From Saccoglossus kowalevskii (taxonomy: Eukaryota > Hemichordata > Enteropneusta > Harrimaniidae): a stretch of 20,842 bases of DNA. The notes below the pieces were generated by a model. The model was not told where the DNA came from. It saw only the letters and a program-made list of their open reading frames with translations, and made no database searches. Shown here piece after piece: positions 1-7,862 of this stretch. How positions within the stretch are numbered: the stretch's first letter is position 1; each line of letters begins with the position of its first letter. The position numbers and the translations under genes were made by a program. Location: contig NW_003130362.1 of NCBI RefSeq assembly GCF_000003605.2, positions 63,295 to 84,136 on the forward strand, in the 5' to 3' direction.

Positions 1-591
1 TTTTTTATATTTTAGAGTAATGCTTTTGATATGCTCTTAGGTTTCTTAATATCCGTCTGAAATTCTGGACTGTGGTCATATTTTTCGATTAGGAGTCGTA
101 TATTTAAATAACTCACCGTGACTAATGTTTTGCATTATGAAGTATATTATTATGAAGGTCAACATACTGTACTCTAGGTAAATATTTACCATCTCGTTAT
201 TTCATTATTTAGCTTTCCAGCATTTACAGGAAACGTTTCATTCTAGAAAATGCTATCGCAAAACGGTTGGAAATAATAAATGTAACAGCAGAATACGTCC
301 TAGCACAGTCACTCGACTAGGAGAGTGATTGTGGTCCTAGTAATAAACTAAGTGACTTCCAAAAACTGAATGGTGTTTGCGAACTTCGTATTAGTTATAA
401 ACCGACGTTAGCTTCACGTTTATGTCACACCATGGAAACAGCCAAAAACATGGTGCTTGTTTTTGAGCGGAGTGGATCGCCAACCAGCCTACCGGCCTGT
501 CCTTGTAATAGTCACACATTAACACACTCACAAGAAAGGTAGTTAATGACAAGGAAAATGATAACAGACTAAGTAACAATGAACAATGTAC
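1..591. other. Non-coding: start of the 3' intron of the SPTY2D1-like gene
   Basis: The last visible SPTY2D1 exon ends with a donor at 591/590 on the minus strand, so this stretch should be intron. I looked on the minus strand for the expected basic C-terminal tail of SPT2 proteins (an LRLG-like start followed by an E/R/K-rich helix) and did not find it. The terminal exon therefore probably lies to the left of the window. A 62-codon open frame at 391-579 (minus) has no recognisable domain and is treated as chance. Confidence 0.5.
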
Positions 592-669
592 CTTCTGGCC
601 TCTTCCTTCTGAATCTGTGAGAAACTTGCATCCATATTTCGCAATGAATAATCACTTTCATATCCATAC
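592..669 (-). CDS. SPTY2D1: SPTY2D1-like exon: core of the C-terminal histone H3-H4-binding domain
   Basis: This 78-nt exon starts after a TTCTTCTCTAG acceptor (AG at 671-670) and ends at an AG|GTACAT donor (591-590). It reads YGYESDYSLRNMDASFSQIQ followed by KEEARR, entered in phase 2 and left in phase 2. The spacing and identity of ESDY, RNM, SF and QKEEAR match the most conserved block of SPT2/SPTY2D1 C-termini, which wraps the H3-H4 tetramer in the known human structure. The acceptor and frame agree with the exon at 1052-1208 (AA|G making Lys, giving FGYDKNKYGYESD across the junction). The protein should continue for a short basic tail in an exon not seen here. Confidence 0.9.
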
Positions 670-1051
670 CTAGAGAAGAAATAACATACACTTTGAAATA
701 ATGTCAATTGAGACAATTTTACATATATCAACATTGCCGCTAACAGGAAACTTTGTACCACTGCTGTATGCTAGTTTTTACCATGGTTCCAAGGAGATTG
801 TTTCAGGAGCTATATCACATTCGTACAAGTTTTTGATGCTTTAAATTTATTTCCATGTCTCAAAATTACATTTAAATGAAGTTGGTATAATATAATGGCT
901 TGATTTTGCAAAAACCACTTCCTACATATATACACACGCTCATGCCTGTGTGTATATGTTTGTGATTGTGCAAAATCTTGTAGTATACCAACTTTGGTTT
1001 ATCGAGATTTGCAAGTATTCAAAATGTTAAAAACATTTCCCTGATACTCAC

Positions 1052-1208
1052 TTGTTTTTATCATATCCAAAGATCTGCTTAATAAAACTTGAAACATCGC
1101 AAGGGTCATTGTCCATGGGCGAATCATCAATAAAGCCATCATCTTCATAGTCACTGTCGCTGTCAAGTCTTCGTCTTTTTTTCACTTTGCGAGAAGGTGG
1201 AGGCATTG
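1052..1208 (-). CDS. SPTY2D1: SPTY2D1-like exon: acidic region and start of histone-binding block
   Basis: This 157-nt exon follows the acceptor TTTATTACAG (AG at 1210-1209) and ends at a very good donor, AA|GTGAGT (1051-1050). It enters in phase 1 and leaves in phase 2, matching both neighbours. The translation begins MPPPSRKVKKRRRLDSDSD, continues YEDDGFIDDSPMDN, and ends SSFIKQIFGYDKNK. The basic cluster KVKKRRR could serve as a nuclear localisation signal (inference). The acidic stretch followed by an F-I-D-D motif, then a helix ending IFGYD, is the family signature just upstream of the block in the next exon. Confidence 0.92.
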
Positions 1209-2000
1209 CTGTAATAAATTACATCATGAATGTTATATATTATCTGAGCATACAGAATTATGGACACATTGTTAAACCCACAGATTTATGTAAACTTTAA
1301 ATTGATTTTGGCATAAATTACTACATTTATACTAATGTGGAGATTGTACACTTGTATTCACAAAACCATTTATAGTATGCATTCATTATCAGTTATCAGT
1401 TATCAGTGACAGTTATTGCATTTCTGTAAATTTCTATATATGCATTGCATTTTTGCCAAGTTTGAGTTTCACTTATTAATAGTAAGCCAGAAATTATAAC
1501 TTGGTTATATTTGCAAATAAGAAAATATTAACACAAAACATGAATTATTTATTGAACAATTCACAGGACAGGAATTATTAATGGTGACATTAATTTGCAC
1601 ATTCTAAACTACTTGTACAACTATGACAAAATAGCACGAGTTTCTCGTCTGAACTGATTATAGAAATGTTTTTCATGTTCATGCACCAAAGAGGTTATAT
1701 AAACATTCCATCTATGTAGTAGCTGGGGAATGCCTGTACAAAGCAATGCAAAAAAGCCCAGAGTTTTTGTTGTGTTGAATGATTGAAATCTCATTCTCAT
1801 TTCAAAAAAGCATGTGAAATTAGAAAGTGCTGTCCTCAAAACAAAAGCTGCATTGATACATTGTATACTACATGCATCTCCAGACTCTCAGTATATACAG
1901 GCAATAGACATATTTATGCCCTCAGTTATAACTACATTTTAAAAATGCCTTCTAAAAGCATCATGTATATTTAACGACAGAAACAGAAATGACAACACAC

Positions 2001-2972
2001 CTGGTCTCTTCAAAGGCATGGGGGGTCTTAAAGGATGTGGTGGAGGTGGTGATACAAATTTATCCTTGGACCGGGAATTGAATGGTTGTTCTGATACACG
2101 ACTCGGTCCTGGTTTTGTATGATTTTGAGGCACACGAGAAGACAATTTTTGTTTATCTGATACACTTTTCTGTTCCTTAGATACTTTCTGGTTTCCACTG
2201 TGATGGCTTGTTTTATCTATAGTCCGATCAGTTACTTTACTTGTTGTTTTTCTAATAGTTTCTTTTCCTTTTATCCGATTAATATCATTACTTGTCATTT
2301 TCTTTTGAGCGACATCTCTTCCATCATTGGTACTATTTGGTATACTCTTGCCATTACTCATGGAAACCCTTGTACTTTGCTTATCTTTTGGGAGAATTTT
2401 GCCATTACTCGCAGAGTGCCTTGTACTTTGTTTATCCTTTGTGGTGATCTTGCCATTACTAGTAGATGGCTTTGCATCTGTTCTACTTCTGTGATTCTTT
2501 GAACTTATTCTTCCATTACTCGTAGATGGCTTACTCTCACATACTACATCTTTCCTTGATGAAGGAGGCTCATGTTGCCGTTTTTCAGCAAGTTTCATTA
2601 ATTCAGAGAAATCCATAGGCGAGGGGTTAGGACCAGTCTTTTTAGCAGAAAATGATTTTGGGATGGTCTTAACATCAGTTCTCTTTTCTTCTCGTAATTT
2701 CTCTTTGATTTTCTCTGATGTTTTTGTCACTCCACCTCGCGACTTGTCCAATGTTCTAATCTTTCCATCCTTTTTGTCTGGTATTTTAACCCTTTCGACA
2801 GAAGTCTGATGTTTTTGTATATGATCTTTGTTTTTATGCTTAAGCTGTGGTTGTTCAACTGTACTTGGTTTCACACTAGGTTTGCTTACAGAACTTTGCT
2901 TAGATGATATCTTCCTCTCTGTAGCCTGCAAAGTTGCTGAATCTTCCTTGATTTGATTCTTTTTCCTGTCAC
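2001..2972 (-). CDS. SPTY2D1: SPTY2D1-like large central exon
   Basis: This 972-nt exon (324 codons) follows the acceptor TTTTGTCCTTTCAG (AG at 2974-2973) and ends at donor AG|GTGTGT (2000-1999); both borders are phase 1. The frame opens DRKKNQIKEDSATLQ and is Lys/Ser/Thr-rich, low-complexity and probably disordered. About residue 119 of the exon comes PMDFSELMKLAEKRQHEP, matching the conserved internal motif of SPTY2D1 proteins. Four imperfect repeats with core SNGK/R follow (positions 2344-2532), then a proline-rich end (SPPPPHPLRPPMPLKRP). The open frame runs on to 3012 upstream, but those codons lie inside the intron. The full-length protein would need an N-terminal exon to the right. Confidence 0.92.
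2344..2532 (-). repeat. Coding repeat of about 19 residues in the SPTY2D1-like protein
   Basis: Within the central exon the protein repeats KPSTSNGRISSKNHRSRTDA, then KPSTSNGKITTKDKQSTRH, then SASNGKILPKDKQSTRV, then a truncated SMSNGKSIP. The DNA shows the matching repeat CTT..CCATTACT at about 55-60 bp spacing. It looks like recent in-frame tandem duplication inside a disordered linker. Confidence 0.8.
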
Positions 2973-3527
2973 CTGAAAGGACAAAACAGAATTTACTATG
3001 TACAATGTACACAATAACATACTGTATCGAAATGAATTATTAGTTGTTTCATTGTCAGGATCTGCATATATGGCATTGTGTTTGTAAGTCAATATGGCAC
3101 TGCACAAGTTGACATGAAATTGTGTCTACGTCGACATGATATTGTGTCTGTAATTCAGCATTGCATTGTGTTTGTGAGTCACATGGTATTATTTGAATAA
3201 AACATACCTAAAGGGGAGCAGAGGTCTGGCTTTTCGCACTCCGTACATGAAATTTGGGATCTATGAATGAATTCTGGCCAAAAAACTTGTATAAAACAAG
3301 CTGTGTAGTAGATGACAAATGTCCTCTTTGCCTGCCCCCCTTTAATCAACTTTGAAGTAAGAAAATACTGCCAAATAACGAAGCACATGCAGCTTCTTGT
3401 TTGAGTTATGTGATAGGGACTGTGTAAAAAGTTACCATATGAGAGAAACAAGTGTTGACAAAGGTAACACAAAGCAAATTAATGCACAATGTCATTCATG
3501 ATTTTTGTTGACATTGATTTTTTTTAA
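2973..3527. other. Intron or upstream region of the SPTY2D1-like gene, with a weak candidate exon
   Basis: No convincing exon is seen. A minus-strand frame ending ..CTECEKPDLCSPLG at a good donor (TTTAG|GTATGT, GT at 3210-3209) leaves in phase 1. That is exactly what the central exon needs, and the frame is open for roughly 90 codons upstream. However, its amino acid make-up is hydrophobic and unlike the basic N-terminal part of SPT2 proteins. I regard it as a possible but unproven exon. Confidence 0.35.
3069..3186. repeat. Degenerate short tandem repeat, unit about 24 bp
   Basis: Four imperfect copies of a unit with core ATTGTGTYTGTAAGTC begin near 3074, 3117, 3141 and 3165. They lie in the intron or upstream of the SPTY2D1-like central exon. 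No function is suggested. Confidence 0.6.
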
Positions 3528-3728
3528 TACTGTAAAGAGGTTAATTATTCACTGGATTTTAATTTTACTTATTTTTCTGACTGGAAAATGCGCTAAATTA
3601 AAACCCAGTGGATATGTGAAATTTGGCATAGAACACATTATCTAAATGATAAAACCGTGAATTTAAAACCCATTGAATATGCCTGGAATGGTAAATCAAC
3701 GAAATTTAAACCCAGTCATTTTACAGTA
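3528..3728. mobile_element. Palindromic MITE with TACTGTAAA ends
   Basis: A 201-bp segment starts TACTGTAAA (3528-3536) and ends TTTACAGTA (3720-3728). Inside, CACTGGATTTTAATTT near 3551 is the inverse of AAATTAAAACCCAGTG near 3593. Two more inverted copies, AATTTAAAACCCA near 3660 and AAATTTAAACCCAGT near 3701, complete a folded structure. This is the layout of a small non-autonomous DNA element. TACTGTAAA termini with an AT-rich palindromic interior are familiar from invertebrate MITEs (recollection, not a search). No coding capacity is seen; a TA target duplication is possible. Confidence 0.65.
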
Positions 3729-4030
3729 GAACTATGAAGTAATTGCCATAAATTGTTGCCAGTCCTTGTATTCTGGCAAATACTTTAAGAAGCTGAGAAA
3801 ATTTAGGAATAAAATGATGATTGATAGAATTTGTTCCAACTGGCATGCACCAACACAACATAAAACTTGCATGTTGCAGGTGTCAATCATTTTACGTGTG
3901 AACCATTATTTTATTTTGTTTGTTCATTCAGACAGTTTGGTTTTCTAAGTGAAAGTTGTCCTGTTAAATATCCGGGACCTGTCTGACACTTAGTTCACTG
4001 TTTATCACTTGTTATTTTCTTGAGGTGTCT
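3729..4030. other. Intergenic stretch, nothing recognised
   Basis: AT-rich sequence with a 60-codon plus-strand open frame (3766-3948) that has no domain, splice context or codon pattern I recognise. I see no repeat or RNA gene. Confidence 0.5.
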
Positions 4031-4692
4031 CAACAACATTGGGCCATTCCAGTTTATATCTGCACCCCCCTGTTGATGTGGTCGGATTTCCAGCACTGTA
4101 TGATGGGGAAAATACCCTGGAATTCCAACTGTATATGAAGAAACAGAATCTGTGAATCCAGACGAGTATGGAAAAAAAATTCCTGGAAATCCAGGCAGTT
4201 ATGGCTACTAAATAAAATATGGCCTAGTTTATCTCGCCACATACTGGTTAATGAGGTTGGATTTCCAACAGTATGACTAAAAAAACTTGGAATTCTGACT
4301 GTATATGGTAAAAAAATTGGGCCAGTATGAAATAGTTATTTTTTTTTTTTTTTATTACTGAAATTAGATAAGGATGGTGGCATGAATGAGCCAGGACTAG
4401 TTTGGATTTCCATTATCAAATATACAATTTTGAACTTGGTATATTAGCATATGATGAGTTATATTTGAAAATCGTACTCTGTATGGTGGCACAATGGAAC
4501 TCATCAACACCATAAGTAGGAACTATAGTTTTGGATTTCCATTACTGTATGGTGAATGGTGATTTGGAAATAAAACTTTGTATGACTTATACACCCATGG
4601 AAATTATACCCTGTATGAAGTAAACACACAAACTCATCAACAGGGGGGGGGGGGGGGGGTGCAGATATAAACTGGAATGGCTCATTGTTACA
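4031..4692. mobile_element. Non-autonomous TIR element with internal degenerate tandem repeats
   Basis: GCCATTCCAGTTTATATCTG followed by CACCCCCCTGTTGATG at 4043-4078 recurs inverted at 4635-4681, the inverse copy carrying a run of 17 G (4643-4659) where the left copy has 6 C. Weaker matching extends outward to about 4031 and 4692. Between the arms the sequence repeats a motif of the form TTGGATTTCCA..CTGTATGG about seven times (near 4083, 4119, 4171, 4254, 4288, 4403, 4534). There is also a CCTGGAAATCCAGG palindrome near 4181-4194 and a 15-T run at 4339-4353. The layout fits a MITE with a central minisatellite. No transposase frame is present. A clear target duplication was not found. Confidence 0.75.
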
Positions 4693-5220
4693 ACATCTTC
4701 CAGCAGAAGGGTGTCCAAAATAAATAGAGGGGTGCCAACAAATGAAGAGTGACTGGAATATTATTAACAGGAGTGATTGCTGTACATTTATACATATATA
4801 TCATGATTGTTGCAAACAGGACAGCTAAGAAACATTTGATGAATAAAATAAGAATGGTATACATGTATTTGACTTTTCAGCAGGATGCACAAGGTACAAG
4901 CAATTCAATAGCCATTGCAGCAACTATAGTATGAATAATTAAGCCACAAATTATTCATTCCACTTTAAACTAAAAATAATATGGAAAACAAAGACATCTA
5001 TCCCCAGGGAGTTTTTTGTTTGCTCCAGAACTATTCATGCCACCACTAAGGGGATTGAAGTGCTAATGTGTGGGAAAATTGAGACGATTGTCCTTCATAG
5101 AGAGAGACATGGTGAAGTTTATTGTTTCTCTTTCTCAACTCATTGTCAGGTCAATTCACTGACACATGTTACAGACCACATCACAGACTCCATATAATGG
5201 AGTCTAGTAAGATTATATAT
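4693..5220. other. Intergenic stretch, nothing recognised
   Basis: I find no gene here. Short open frames at 4749-4934 and 5122-5340 have no domain; the second runs into the foldback element to the right and is a by-product of it. Confidence 0.5.
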
Positions 5221-5762
5221 AGCCCTGCGTACAGTGCTGTGTGTACGGTGACGCGTTCGGTTGATAGATGTCCCCACCACAGCCCTGCGTACCTCCATAG
5301 ACAAAGTCCGGGAGCGCACCGTAATTGGTGCGCAAGTTAAAAATAAGTAGTTTCCCAGCCGAAATCGGTTGAAATGACGATAGTTATCCGTAACAACCAT
5401 TACAAAGTTATCTGAAACTGAACTGTCTTTAAAAAGCGACTAGTAAAGACGGACAAAATGTAAACGCGTTGGTACCTGAAGAATTATCCACCAAACGCCG
5501 CCATTTTTAATTTCATTCACGCAAGAGAATGTGTTTGTTTTTAGGGCAAAGTAGCTGATTTCATCCACAATTGGACTCCGAACTGGGAGTTCTGGATATA
5601 TCTGGTGATCGATCATCATGTTTGGTACCTGGGCATGTTATTTCATTAAAAAAATTATATTTTTTAAAGTCTCGGACTTTGTCTATGGAGGTACGCAGGG
5701 CTGTGGTAGGGACATCTATCAACCGAACGCGTCCCCGTACACACAGCACTGTACGCAGGGCT
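5221..5762. mobile_element. Foldback element with near-perfect 90-bp inverted arms
   Basis: The left arm 5221-5310 (AGCCCTGCGTACAGTGCTGT ... ACAAAGTCCG) is the inverse of the right arm 5673-5762. I count 88 of 90 matching bases. Each arm holds two copies of AGCCCTGCGTAC 60 bp apart. The 362-bp loop includes a small hairpin GCGCACC..GGTGCGC (5314-5333) and a minus-strand AAAATGGCGGC motif (5500-5506). No transposase is encoded, so this is a foldback or MITE-type element; the high arm identity suggests recent insertion or gene conversion. The open frames at 5146-5400 and 5571-5795 share a peptide only because they read the two arms. Confidence 0.85.
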
Positions 5763-6177
5763 AGGGACATATATGTCATTTATAGTAACTACTAAACTAC
5801 GTCTTAGTATTTGTGAGTGTTCTTTTTAGCCTACTTGTCAACAATCCCGTGATCACGATGTACAATGAAATTGTCAAGTGACATGTGGCCCACTGTTACG
5901 TCGTGTTCTGGTATGCGTGCACTTTTATTAGGCAGTAAAACAGTATGATTTAGCTCTCTACTTACGCGGTTTGATGGCGTATCAGTAAGTTGGAGAGTGC
6001 CACTTGTAAGTCACGGGGTTCGTAAATTTAACTGAACCATCTTTCTTTGCATTATGGTGCATTGAGAGTAGCTATATCTCACGGGGGGGGGCAGAGACAT
6101 TACAATTCTAAAACAGTTCATGTCCAGAACGTTCGTCCTACAAATCAATCTTACAGTTAGGCTTCAGAGACATGAGA
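5763..6177. other. 3' flank of the TSP1 gene
   Basis: No gene is seen. The stretch holds a minus-strand polyadenylation signal (5924-5929) and a run of 9 G at 6083-6091. A donor-like CGC|GTAAGTA on the minus strand near 5967 is not attached to any credible exon. Confidence 0.5.
5924..5929 (-). terminator. Candidate polyadenylation signal for the TSP1 gene
   Basis: AATAAA on the minus strand lies about 250 bp beyond the stop codon at 6180-6178 that ends the read-through of the last TSP1 exon. The spacing is plausible for a short 3' UTR. If the last exon is instead spliced at 6266, this signal may be incidental. Confidence 0.4.
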
Positions 6178-6422
6178 CTAATAAGGGGCAAACTTTTCTT
6201 CACCCAGCCCAGAATCCAAATAATCCCAATTGTTAAAGCCCAAGAAACCAGTATTATTCATTATACCTGGGCATGTTTGACTCCCTGAACATGCCTGGAC
6301 CTCTGTTGCATTTCCTGGACACACGCCACCACATCCTGAATCACAGCTACGTTGTCTTTGTGTTTCTCCATTTCCGGGACACGTTGTACTACACAGAGAC
6401 CAGGATTCCCATTCGGACCACC
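6178..6422 (-). CDS. TSP1 module 4 exon, with possible read-through C-terminus
   Basis: The exon starts after AAATAAG (AG at 6424-6423) and reads GWSEWESWSLCSTTCPGNG, then TQRQRSCDSGCGGVC and ends QTCPG. This is a TSP1 module with a WxxWxxW ladder, the CSxTC pair and a Q/R strand. A phase-1 donor, CCCAG|GTATAA, occurs at 6266-6265, just where a further module could join. If the donor is not used, the frame runs on for 28 more codons (GIMNNTGFLGFNNWDYLDSG and on) to TAG at 6180-6178, with AATAAA about 250 bp later. I prefer the terminal reading because no further TSP1 exon is visible to the left, but both outcomes are possible. Confidence 0.8.
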
Positions 6423-6496
6423 CTTATTTCAGGAAAATATTTTTTACAGAATTAATAATTTTTATGTAATTGAAGATAAATATGTGTATTTTTTTA

Positions 6497-6562
6497 TTGA
6501 TTTTTGATGATAAACATATGTAATTTTTGATGATAAATAATGTAATTTTTGATGATAAACAT
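6497..6562. repeat. Short tandem repeat, unit about 22 bp, three copies
   Basis: TTTTTGATGATAAA recurs three times (near 6501, 6524 and 6547) with spacers such as CATATGTAA. It lies in the intron between TSP1 modules 3 and 4. Confidence 0.75.
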
Positions 6563-6774
6563 CAGAACAATCGATAAGCAACCAACAAAGAAAATTACAT
6601 CAACAGAAATAAAAGAATGTTTCATGAATATAATCAAGACAAAATAACTAACTAATACAAATTATTATGCGATATGTTAGCATAAAGTAGTATGACATTA
6701 AATGTCGATCGCCACTCAGAATACGATAAGGTGGTTTGTATTGCTTCATAATTATATATGGCTGATAATGGTAA

Positions 6775-6828
6775 TTACGTCACGTATCACGTGATTATGC
6801 ACGGTTTTATCGATTCAGGTCACGTGAC
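6775..6828. promoter_or_regulatory. Cluster of CACGTG E-boxes and a CRE-like site in a TSP1-gene intron
   Basis: TTACGTCACG (6775-6784), ATCACGTGAT (6786-6795) and the perfect palindrome GTCACGTGAC (6819-6828) sit within 54 bp in the last intron of the TSP1 gene. CACGTG is bound by bHLH-zip factors (USF, MITF/TFE, MYC) and TGACGTAA by CREB/ATF-type bZIP factors. An intronic enhancer is possible; sequence alone cannot show use. Confidence 0.3.
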
Positions 6829-6945
6829 AATTATGACCGTACCAATCATCATACTCTTTTTCGACAATGTCGTATTTTTAGTGCTATGCTGATTTTACAT
6901 AAATAAAACGCGTATTATAATAATTCACTTAATTATTAGGAATAC

Positions 6946-7065
6946 CTGCTTCTGGACAACACTGGTTGTTACAACTCTCTTCCTGTTTCTCAGGACATCC
7001 GATGCCATGTCTTTTCCTTGTGCCTCCCCCACAGCTGACAGTGCACGGTGACCAGGTGTCCCAAA
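6946..7065 (-). CDS. TSP1 module 3 exon
   Basis: This 120-nt exon is phase 1 at both ends (acceptor GTGCAG, AG at 7067-7066; donor CAG|GTATTC at 6945-6944). It reads VWDTWSPCTVSCGGGTRKRH, then GCPEKQEESCNNQCCPEAG: WxxWSPC, the TVSCGGGTRKR core and six cysteines, a textbook TSP1 module. An alternative acceptor nine bases upstream (TATGAAG, exon from 7074) keeps the same frame and would add CA after the first residue. I chose 7065 because the other TSP1 exons begin one codon before their first aromatic residue. It ends in CCPxAG like module 1, making it an A-type module. Confidence 0.9.
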
Positions 7066-7438
7066 CTGCACACCCTTCATAAAAGTCACATAAAAGATTT
7101 CAAGATACGCGTATAATTTTATTTGGTACATTAGTATGCAGTATATTCATAAATGACACGTTCTTCGATAATTGTAGAGAATAAAAAACAAACATTTAAC
7201 GTTAAATCAATACTCATACAACTGTTTCTATTGTAGCTACAACCTCGAAAATTGAGATCAGTTGAAACCTAAAAAGTGTCGTCAAGGAAGTTTATTTGAA
7301 AGTGTTCACTATTCCTTACTTATACAGTGTCGTGAATGACACTATTCATATTTTAAAACACAATCATAAATGTTTACTGCTGGAACTTTTTGAAATTAAC
7401 GAGGGGCGTTGGAATTCTAACTATTGTTTGATTATCAC

Positions 7439-7600
7439 CTCCTAGAGAACATGGTGGTACCGCTGAACACCTGGCGACGTCACTGCGTTCACCAATACAG
7501 ACACCCCCACAGAAAGACCCACATGTACGGTTTCTGCGTCTGGTGGAGTGATCCCCGCACGTAGCACTACATCGCGACCATTGGCCCCAGGGAGTCCAAT
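7439..7600 (-). CDS. TSP1 module 2 exon
   Basis: This 162-nt exon follows a strong acceptor (TTGTTAATTTCAG, AG at 7602-7601) and ends at GAG|GTGATA (GT at 7438-7437), phase 1 at both ends. It reads DWTPWGQWSRCSATCGDHST, then RRRNRTCGSFCGGVC and ends CSAVPPCSLGG. The double WxxW, CSATCG and RRRNR strand identify TSP1 with high certainty; NRT is a possible N-glycosylation site. I count seven cysteines rather than the usual six. It shares the CGGVC.G core with module 4 and so is B-type. Confidence 0.95.
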
Positions 7601-7673
7601 CTGAAATTAACAACAAAGGCATATCATACGATCGAACACACAAATCCCTGTCCATAATACATTATATAGCAGC

Positions 7674-7837
7674 TTAAAGCGGGAGGGTCGATACCTGCGC
7701 ATGCGTCAGATAGCCATAGCGTGTCATAGTTTACAAACAAGCGTCTACCCACGAGCCTTTGCGTTTTTAGCGTGTGTTGTTATCGTCGCTGGGACTCAAT
7801 TCCCGCGCGTGCGCTGGTGACGACCCTCCCGCTTTAA
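7674..7837. mobile_element. 164-bp MITE inside a TSP1-gene intron, TTAA-flanked
   Basis: TTAAAGCGGGAGGGTCG (7674-7690) is exactly inverted at 7821-7837 (17 of 17 bases), and weaker complementarity continues inward (CCTGCGCATGCG against GCGCGTGCGCTGG). TTAA at both ends could be the target duplication typical of piggyBac-type insertion or part of the inverted repeat itself. It fills most of the 262-bp intron between TSP1 modules 1 and 2 and has no coding capacity. Its GC content is clearly higher than that of the surrounding intron. Confidence 0.8.
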
Positions 7838-7862
7838 ACAACATATATCAATTTTAGCTTAC

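Larger units (their letters stand above)
592..2972 (-). other. SPTY2D1: Gene span: SPT2 chromatin protein (SPTY2D1-like), partial
   Basis: Three minus-strand exons (2001-2972, 1052-1208, 592-669) join with matching phases (1, then 2) and consensus splice sites into one reading frame. SPT2 family proteins are nuclear histone H3-H4 chaperones that bind DNA and act during transcription elongation and chromatin reassembly. Visible family hallmarks are an internal motif PMDFSELMKLAEKRQ, a proline-rich linker, an acidic stretch DSDSDYEDDGFIDD, and a C-terminal histone-binding block FGYD..KYGYESDYSLRNM..SFSQIQKEEAR. The middle of the protein is low-complexity, Ser/Lys-rich and likely disordered, as in the vertebrate protein. 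Missing here are the N-terminal exon(s), with the usual MDF start and Lys/Arg-rich coiled coil, and the final basic tail. Identification is strong; the full gene limits are unknown. Confidence 0.9.

Noticed and set aside
2200-2502. 100-codon plus-strand open frame
   Set aside because: It is the antisense of the well-supported SPTY2D1-like central exon.
5146-5795. Two open frames on opposite strands (5146-5400 minus and 5571-5795 plus) sharing the peptide SRTLSMEVRRAVVGTSINRT
   Set aside because: They share sequence only because they read the two arms of the foldback at 5221-5310 and 5673-5762. There is no domain or splice context.
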